Assembly: GCA_027886175.1 (NCBI GenBank)
Contig: JAJNNQ010000005.1
Location: 1,121,001 to 1,185,000, forward strand
From: Phylloscopus collybita
Taxonomy: Eukaryota > Chordata > Aves > Passeriformes > Phylloscopidae
Direction: 5' to 3'
Length of the DNA stretch: 64,000 nt
This document shows positions 57,316 to 64,000 of the stretch, one piece after another. The notes under the pieces are model-generated. The model was not told the DNA's origin and did no database searches. It was given only the letters and a program-made list of their open reading frames with translations. The first letter of the stretch is position 1, and every line of letters starts with the position of its first letter. A program made the translations under genes and the position numbers.

Positions 57316-57689
57316 TTCCTCGAGTTCCTTGAAGCTGATAATACCATCACACCCCCAGGGATGCTGGGCAGCCTCTGACAATGAAGTATAATTCAGCACA
57401 GTGCACAATGGAATTATGCAGAAGCAACAGTTTCCTCTTCTCCTTGGACTGACTGCACTCCAAGTGGGTTCCTCTGTTCTTCTCAGGCACCTGTGCTGCT
57501 TCCAGTGGGACATTGTGTTCTGGGGAAACAAGCACTCCCACAAATACTCAAAATGCAAATGAAAAACCTTTGCTGCTTTAGTTTACCCTTTGAAACATGG
57601 CATCAGGAAAAAAAAAAAAAAAAAACAAAACCAAAAAAAAACGGTTTTATGGCTTTAAACTGAAAGAGAGTAAGCTTAGGTTGGATTCT
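57316..57689. other. Single-copy non-coding stretch
   Basis: It contains an A-rich run at 57607-57643. Nothing else recognised. Confidence 0.4.
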
Positions 57690-57860
57690 ATAAATGAATT
57701 GTTCCCTGGGAGGGTGGGCAGGCCCTGCTCAGGGTGCCCAGATCCCTGGCAGTGCCCAAGGCCAGGTTGGACATTGGGGTTGGGAGCAGCCTGGGACAGT
57801 GGGAGGTGTCCCTGCCCATGGCAGGGGATAAATCCTTAATGTCCCTTCCCACCCAAAGCA
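57690..57860 (+). mobile_element. CR1 LINE 3' fragment
   Basis: Sense blocks: ttccctgggagggtgggcag, cagtgcccaaggccaggttg, cctgggacagtgggaggtgt and aatgtcccttcccacccaaa. Internal sequence around 57730-57745 is shortened. Confidence 0.83.
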
Positions 57861-58832
57861 GCCTGGGGCTCTGGGATTATTTGTGGTGAGCTGTAGCCAG
57901 CCCTCAGTGTAGGGCTGACACACACAGAGCCTGTGTCAGCCACAGGCACACTGGGATGCTGGCTAGGATTTTTGAAACATGAATTAATAAGAGGAAATAA
58001 ATAAGAATCCAAGAGAAATCAGAAACACTGGATTGCAACAAAAGAGCATCAGTATGATCTAAATATCCTTGAAGCCAAGCAATCAAACTTGGCCAAGTCT
58101 TCCTTCCAGCTGATTTTGGGAACCACCAGCTGCTTATAAAGAACAGGCCCCTGAGGGCCCAGCAATAACACGAAAATTCAGTGAGCTGGCTTTGGGCATT
58201 CCTGGCATCATCTTCCAGGGATGAGAACTGCAAACTTCTGCTTCCAGATTTCTACTGTTCAAGTGGCTTCTCCCCAGAAACTGTCTGAGCTCAGAGTACT
58301 TAAGAGAAGCTGATGGAAAGTCAGGTGCTGCAGGTGTGGCACCTGAGCTGTGGCCAGGCAGGCTGGGGAGAGCAGAGCTGCTGGACAGACAGCCCCAGCA
58401 CCCAGCTGGAGCCTGGCCCTGCTGCCTGCCCAGCCACCCCTCTGCCCTCCTGCCATCCACTCTGAAAGGTGCTGCTTGGGCCTGGGAGGCTGGACAAGGG
58501 CCTGACACGGCTCTCAGTGCCTCAGCTTTGCTGAGGAAGGGATCAGATGAACACATGGATCAGGATTCATCCCCATGCACACAGTCCTGGCTCTGCTCAA
58601 GGACGCTGCTGGGACAGGGGCTTGTGCTGGTGCTGAGCAGGTAAAACCTCAGAGCTCAGCCTCCTGCTGATCGAGGGAAGAGCCTCAGAGGCAGCACTGG
58701 GACGTGGTTTTTCCCCAGGGGATGTCACTGGGGACATTCCAGCTGGCACGGCAGCAGACTGGAGTGTCCCATCCCCTGCTCTCACTCCTGAACCAGCGGC
58801 GCTCAGGTGCAGCTCACCTGGAGCAGGCAGCA
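57861..58832. other. Single-copy non-coding stretch
   Basis: No gene or repeat recognised. Confidence 0.45.
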
Positions 58833-58838
58833 CCTGCC

Positions 58839-59143
58839 TGTAGCCATGGTTTGTGCTGTGATGTTTGGGTTCTCTGAAACTCTTTCCCAGAGGGTTTTCT
58901 ACCAACAACAAACACGTTTTCCTGACTGTGACCTTTGTTTGCATTCCTTTCCCTAGGAGGGACTTCTCCTTGCTGTCCCTCTGACTTGACCAATGCAGTT
59001 GAAGAAGTTTGTCTTTCTTCCACCCCTTGGGTGGTTCTTTGTAAAACTGTATAAAGGGAAGAAATTCCCGGGTAATAAAGACTGGAGTCATTGTCAGCCT
59101 TCTGACCTCGGAGTCCGTGTCGTTGTGATCTTGAACAGCATCA
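58839..59143 (+). mobile_element. Complete ERVK-like solo LTR (family B, copy 5)
   Basis: This 305-bp element starts TGTAGCCATGG and ends CTTGAACAGCATCA, with perfect 6-bp duplications, cctgcc at 58833-58838 and 59144-59149. AATAAA lies at 59074-59079. It is the best-defined member of family B and fixes the family's boundaries. The 6-bp duplication supports an ERVK/class II origin. Confidence 0.93.
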
Positions 59144-59176
59144 CCTGCCCTCCCTTCCCGGGAGCAGAAGGGGTGC
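59144..59176. other. 33-bp spacer between two solo LTRs
   Basis: It consists of the right cctgcc duplication of one LTR and the left ggtgc duplication of the next, with about 22 bases between. Confidence 0.85.
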
Positions 59177-59711
59177 TGTCCTGGGTTGATGGTGCCTTAT
59201 ATCCCATATCTGGACTGTGTTGTTATGTCTAACAGCCAATGCTTGGCTGGCTGTGGCTTCTGCTGCTCTTGCTGCTTTTGGTTTTGGCTTTGGCTGGCTG
59301 GCTGTTTGCTGCTGCTGCTGCTTGCTGCTCCTGCTTGCTGCTAACTTAGCCACTTTTGCTTTCTGCTGCCTGTTTTTGCACTATTTCTGGGGTTTTTTTT
59401 TCTCCCTTTTCCCTTCCCCCCACCCCCGAAGATCTGGACCGGCTTCGGACCTGAGGACCTGACCTGAGGATCTCCGAGGATCTCCGAGCCCGCGGAAGAA
59501 GCTCTGTGCCCTCCCCCGACAGTAACTTGAGCCTTTTCCTTTTCTCTTGTGGAGGGAAGAGTTCTTGTCAATAAATCGGTTTTTTCCACTTGTCTCCTCC
59601 AAAGAATTTCCTTCCCAAACCCAGGGCTGGGGGCGGGGAGGGGTGGTGGAGGTTTGTCTTAGGGGATTTCCTCTCAGAGGTTCTTCGCCTAATTTGCCCT
59701 AAACCAACACA
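59177..59711 (+). mobile_element. Complete ERVL-type solo LTR (family D)
   Basis: This 535-bp element starts TGTCCTGGGTTGATGG and ends CCTAAACCAACACA, with perfect 5-bp duplications, ggtgc at 59172-59176 and 59712-59716. AATAAA lies at 59570-59575, preceded by a gaggatctccgaggatctcc duplication. U5 is about 135 bases. A TGCTGCTGC-rich block sits in U3 at 59245-59340. The 5-bp duplication suggests ERVL-type. There is no internal region. Confidence 0.92.
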
Positions 59712-59716
59712 GGTGC

Positions 59717-62700
59717 CAAGTCTCCCTTCCCAAGCCCCAGCAGCACACCTGGGCTCAGCAAAGCCCCTGTGGTGCTGAGCAGCGTTCCCCATCCCTCCCA
59801 GGGACGAGGGATTGAGGCGACGGCGCCATCAGGCCCTGATGGATTCCCAGCCACAGCAGGCCGGGCCCTCTGTCCCCGTGCTGTCACTTCCACTGAGGCC
59901 TTGCATTTTGCTCCTACACAATCCTGCTGCGCCTCTCCCCAGCTGCAGGGAAGGGATTTCTTTCTGTATTTTTGTATTTGGGGTGTTTCTGCAGGGGTTG
60001 GAGGCTGCTCCTCCCTGCAGGGCTGGGCCGGGCGCTCTGCAGGCCGCGCTCCCTGTGGGGCTGGCACAGGCAAGGGACGAGCAGGAGGATTTTACAGCAT
60101 CAGCTGCTGCCTCCAGGAGACACAAATTAGAGATTTAGGAGCCTGCTTGGGCCATATTTCTGCCAGGCCGTCCCTCTGCCCAGCCTTCCAAGGGACAAGG
60201 ACACAATTTAGCATCTCTGGCTCCAGACGAGAGAGGAGCACAAGGGCTGGGAGTTGTTTCTTTTCTGAGCATCCTCGCTGTGAGGAGAGCCTGGGGTTGA
60301 TTTGTTTTTCCATTTTCCTTCTGCTTACACAACCTGTATTTAACTTTGCCCTAAACAAACTGCGGATTTAACTTCGCCCTAAACAAATACCGCAAGGGAC
60401 AAAAACTTTCCCTCAGTGCCCTGAGAGCTAAAAAGGAGAAAAAAAAAAGGAAGTTGAGCATGCCTGTAAATATATTTGTGACAGGCACACAAATTTCCTA
60501 ACAACATGAAATTTTGGACTTTTTTAAATAGTGCCTAGCTCAGAGGCAGAAGGTTACACAGAAATGAAAAACACCAGTATATTCTTTTCCTACCTTAAGG
60601 TCATTGCAATGTGTGCCTGTAGATATATTTCTCAAAGATTTCTGTAGTGAATGCTCTATTGCCTTTGTCTCTAACTTGTTTTTCCTTTGCCTTTTTGGTG
60701 CATGAAATAATTTTCAAATCGTTAGATACAATAAATTCTTCTTGATGTTTACCACATCCTTGGAGGTCTCCATCCTTATCTTCCTCCACAATTTTCCTTT
60801 ATTCAATCTGAAATCTACATCATAAAAATAATAACCAGGAAAACGGCATTAAAATCTCATTGTCTTCTCTGCAAAATCCATAATATTTAACTCAGTTCTC
60901 TCTGACCACCTGCTGCTGTACATTTTCCCTGCAGAGAAATGACTAGAAGTTATTTTATGGGGATTTTTTGGTTTCATAAGAGTAGAACCGCAGAGTAAAA
61001 GAGCTCTGGGAGGGATCTCCCCCTAAGATCAGCCCAGTCCCTGCAGCAGCTCAGCTCTGGGTTGTGCCATCCTTGTACCTGCCCAGAAACACAGGATTGT
61101 CCCCAAATGGACCACGTGGTGCCACGGTGGCTTTCAGCATGGCAAAGCTCAGAGAGAGCAGCCACAAGGTTCAGAGCTCCCTGGTGTAAAACACATTCCT
61201 AAAACCTGTGACGTGACCTCGAGGGACTGAAAGTCCAACTGGATTTTCAGCCATCACAGACAGCAGATTCCTGATCCATTTACCTCACGGAAGAAAACAC
61301 CAAGGATGGCAGGAAGAAAAACCACAAAGGAATTGTTTTACAACTCACCAAGCCAATTTGAGGGCAGGGTAGAGACCACCCAGCGTGTCTGGTGGGCAGC
61401 AGCCCCTGGGGCAGAGTCCAGCTGGGAGGATCACCCAGCCCAGGGAAGCACAGAGCTGTTTCTCTCAGCGTTTTGCTCAGCTGAGATCGAGAGCCACGGA
61501 AAAGAGGAGCTGCCTGCCTTGAACAGCTTCCTGACACAGCTCTTTGGTGGGGCAAACATGCCAACAAGCATAAATCACAGCTCTCCCAAGCAGCCAGGCA
61601 CACCAAGTGCTGGGCATCCTTTGCACATCTCAGGATGTTCTCCAAAGGAGCACACCCACAAGGACAGGATGGAAGGGGCTGTGACAAGAAGAGAGATTTC
61701 AGACACGTTAAAGAATACCTGAAAAACCCTGAATATGACACCTGCCCACAGCTATTATAATTTTGATAAGGAATGCCAACTATGATTTAAATGATGAGAG
61801 GTTAAAACCAGACATCAGCAGCCCTGGTCTTTCCTGAGGTCAGTATCCCTTGGCCTCCCCGTGGCTGCAGCAAACAGGAATCTGGGCTATAAAGGAGTGC
61901 ATTCTGGCTTTTTTCCCATTTCATGCCCATTCCATTTTCTCTGTTACAGAACTACTCCCACAGCCACAGAGATCTACCACATCTAAAAGCACAGCATGCA
62001 ATCAAATTAATTTTTGAATGTGCAGGAAATCAGGGGCTCTTCACTGCAAATTTCAGAGCCGAGCTGGGTCCTGAGGTGCATAATAAGATTCACAGCACTC
62101 CTCTAACAGCACAGATCAAACATTCACTGCAGATGCTCTGGGGACCACGAGGAGACCCAACTGCAGCAGCTCCACGTGCACCTGCACTTCCTCCCTCCAA
62201 CACCTTCCCATTTCACTGCTGCTGGACAAAAAGACCTCGTTTATCTGAAATATGTTTATCCCACCTCGCTGCAGGTTAGCTCTCTTCAGGATTTCTTCTC
62301 TCCTTGTGGTGCCCTGGCTGAATTTTAGAGGTGAATTCCCCAAAGTCCCCTCTCTGGATGCTGTCCAGGAGCTCAGCACAGCTCTCCTGTGCCAGTGGGA
62401 TGTGGCAGCGTTACAGATGTCATCTGCCAGTGGAACACACCGAGCCAGCCCCTCCTGCTGTTTGCAGATGTTCTGGAAGTGCTCACCAGTGATGAGAAGC
62501 TGGAAAAATCCAGCAGCAGCATCTTGGGATAATGGGTGGCTGCAGTTTGCAAACTGCCATCCAAGGTGGATAATGGACTTGGCAAAGCACAAGCTGGAAG
62601 GGAGCAGAGTCCTCACACAAAGCAGACTGGAGGCCACTCAGCCATCCAAAAAACGTTGGCACTGGCATCCAACCTCCTCTGCAGCCAGACAACCCCAGGG

Positions 62701-63032
62701 AGCATCACAGGGGCACCCTGAAGGACAAGTTCACAACTTCGAGTGAGACCAGCTCCAGTTCTTGAGTTTTTAACAGCAGCTCATGGCTTAGTGCAGAGCT
62801 GGGATGAAGCCCAGCACTCGGCTCCCCCAGGGGAAGCAGCAGAGCCTGGCACAGCACCCGGCAGGGCTGGGGATCCAACTGCAGCTGCACTTCACCGAGT
62901 GCATCTCCCACCATGCCTGTGCCACTTGCAGTGTCACAGTCTGATCACTGCAGGAGAAATCCTGCACCACCTCCGCTGCTCCACCTCGGCTGCAGCTGCC
63001 TCCACTGCTCAGAGTCTTATGTGCTAAGGTAG
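59717..63032. other. Single-copy non-coding stretch
   Basis: A 28-bp tandem duplication (atttaactttgccctaaaca unit) lies at 60338-60393. A weak CR1-like patch may lie at 60985-61060. AT-rich unique DNA at 60440-60960. The frame of 200 codons at 59769-60371 and those around 62116-62746 show no domain I can name. Confidence 0.45.
60338..60393 (+). repeat. 28-bp tandem duplication
   Basis: Two copies of a 28-bp unit (first 60338-60365, second 60366-60393) sharing gccctaaacaaa, with about three differences near the ends. Confidence 0.9.
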
Positions 63033-63290
63033 AAACACGGAATCACACACTGGCTTGGGTTGGAGGGACCTCAAAGTCCACCCAGTGCCACCCCTGCCCT
63101 GGCAGGGACACCTCGCACTGTCCCAGACTGCTCCCAGCCTGGCCTTGGGCACTGCCAGGGATCCAGGGGCAGCCACAGCTGCTCTGGGCACCCTGTGCCA
63201 GGGCCTGCCCACCTTCCCAGGGAGCAATTCCTGCCCAATATCCCATCCAAATCTACCCTCCTTCAGCTTAAAGCCGTTATTTGTTAATTC
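63033..63290 (-). mobile_element. CR1 LINE 3' fragment
   Basis: A long, well-kept antisense copy: cacggaatcacacactggct, tgggttggagggacctcaaa, ccctggcagggacacctcgc, gggatccaggggcagccaca, ccctgtgccagggcctgccc and aaatctaccctccttcagct. It is the most complete CR1 3' end here. Confidence 0.92.
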
Positions 63291-64000
63291 ATAAGAAACT
63301 TTTTCTATTCAGGCACCTCCTTTCCATTCTGCCTGAGTGCACGGAGCCAGAGAGCTGTGATCACCCCTGGAACAGCCATTCCTTTGCCTTGCTCCAGCCT
63401 CTCATGCAGAGCAATTTTTTATCTCCGTTATTTAGCACTTACAGCGTCAGATATTGTTTTCCAACACAGAAGAAGAAGAAAACCAGTGAAACAGAGGAGA
63501 GAGAGGAGAAAAGAGAATTCCAGGTCTGGGTTATTACATGCCAAATTTCTACCCAGAATAAATTTTCACAATGGATCACATTGCAAATGCTGACAGACTC
63601 TTAATTGGAGCTCCACAGAGCTCACGCACAGCTACAGAGCAACCATTTGGAAATGTCTTGTTTAAAATACATGGAGGTTATTCAAAGCAGATATTGATAT
63701 TCTCGTGTAGTACGAGATGCCAACAACGCCTCGCAGGCATCTCGGAGCAGCAGAATCCTTTCCAGCAGCAGGTGGGATGAAATGCTGACAAATGGGGTGG
63801 AAGCAGCACGCAGGAATAAACTCTATAATATCCTATTTGTTTCCCCAGCCTGGCTGCTGGTGTTGTTATTTTTCAGGAGCTGGCAGCTGAGAGCAGCCCG
63901 AGCGCAGCCCCATTCCCCCTCGCAGCTCCGTCCCACGGGAGCTCGGCAGCAATTTGGGCTCTCCCCAGGAAAGCACCAAGTGTCCCTGGGGACACTGAGC
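63291..64000. other. Single-copy non-coding stretch
   Basis: No gene or repeat recognised. The last 150 bases are somewhat GC-richer with a few CpGs. Confidence 0.45.

Noticed and set aside
1..64000. CRISPR array, operon, bacterial or phage genes
   Set aside because: The repeats are tandem without unique equal-length spacers. There are no ribosome-binding sites with adjoining frames, and the transposon content is that of a bird.

Overview
The window looks like non-coding nuclear DNA from a bird, most likely a songbird (passerine). The evidence is the repeat content. There are about eighteen 5'-truncated CR1 LINE 3' ends carrying the typical 'tggtttgggttggaaggga' block or its complement. There are at least nine short LTRs of endogenous-retrovirus type and almost no internal retroviral sequence. 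Microsatellites are plentiful, CpG is rare, and GC is moderate with AT-rich islands. I found no exon, tRNA, rRNA, CRISPR array, operon or bacterial-type gene that I could defend. The many open frames of 60-390 codons sit in simple repeats, minisatellites, LTRs or CR1 pieces, or are short chance frames. The region reads as intergenic DNA or a large intron.

Layout. 0-1 kb: an LTR (family A) with an 8-bp flanking repeat, then a family-B LTR on the minus strand and a 12-bp minisatellite. 3.1-4.0 kb: a (CA)n run and a complete 600-bp ERVL-type solo LTR with perfect 5-bp target duplications. 8.3-9.1 kb: a 69-bp tandem duplication next to a long imperfect palindrome with 200-bp arms. 11.8-12.1 kb: a CR1 tail running into (CCCAT)n. 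13.2-19 kb: CR1 pieces, two CR1s interrupted by family-B LTRs, a GTTT-rich tract, and a 12-copy minisatellite grown from a CR1 3' end. 20-23 kb: CR1, another GTTT tract, AT-rich DNA and an 850-bp minisatellite. 24.1-25.1 kb: a 788-bp ERVL-type LTR with perfect target duplications, apparently nested in an older LTR. 26.4-34 kb: pure microsatellites, including about 26 copies of GGGAA and a 440-bp ATCC/CTCC tract. 37-39.5 kb: CR1s, a 9-bp minisatellite and a perfect family-A solo LTR. 42.3-44.4 kb: a pair of 197-bp direct repeats of unknown origin, one beside a poly(A) tract. 48-58 kb: scattered CR1s, a degenerate LTR and AT-rich stretches. 58.8-59.7 kb: two solo LTRs 33 bp apart, each with perfect target duplications of different length (6 and 5 bp). 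63 kb: a long CR1.

The strongest results are five LTRs (3434, 24115, 39124, 58839, 59177) whose boundaries are fixed to the base by TG...CA ends plus exact 5- or 6-bp flanking duplications. By established rules these lengths indicate ERVL-type (5 bp) and ERVK/class II-type (6 bp) integration. All appear to be solo LTRs. A few single-copy AT-rich stretches carry octamer and homeodomain-type motifs and could be regulatory, but only alignment to other birds could show that. I found no convincing new biological system. The best candidates for novelty are the palindrome cluster, the 42/44-kb repeat pair, the CR1-derived minisatellite and the truncated tandem LTR.
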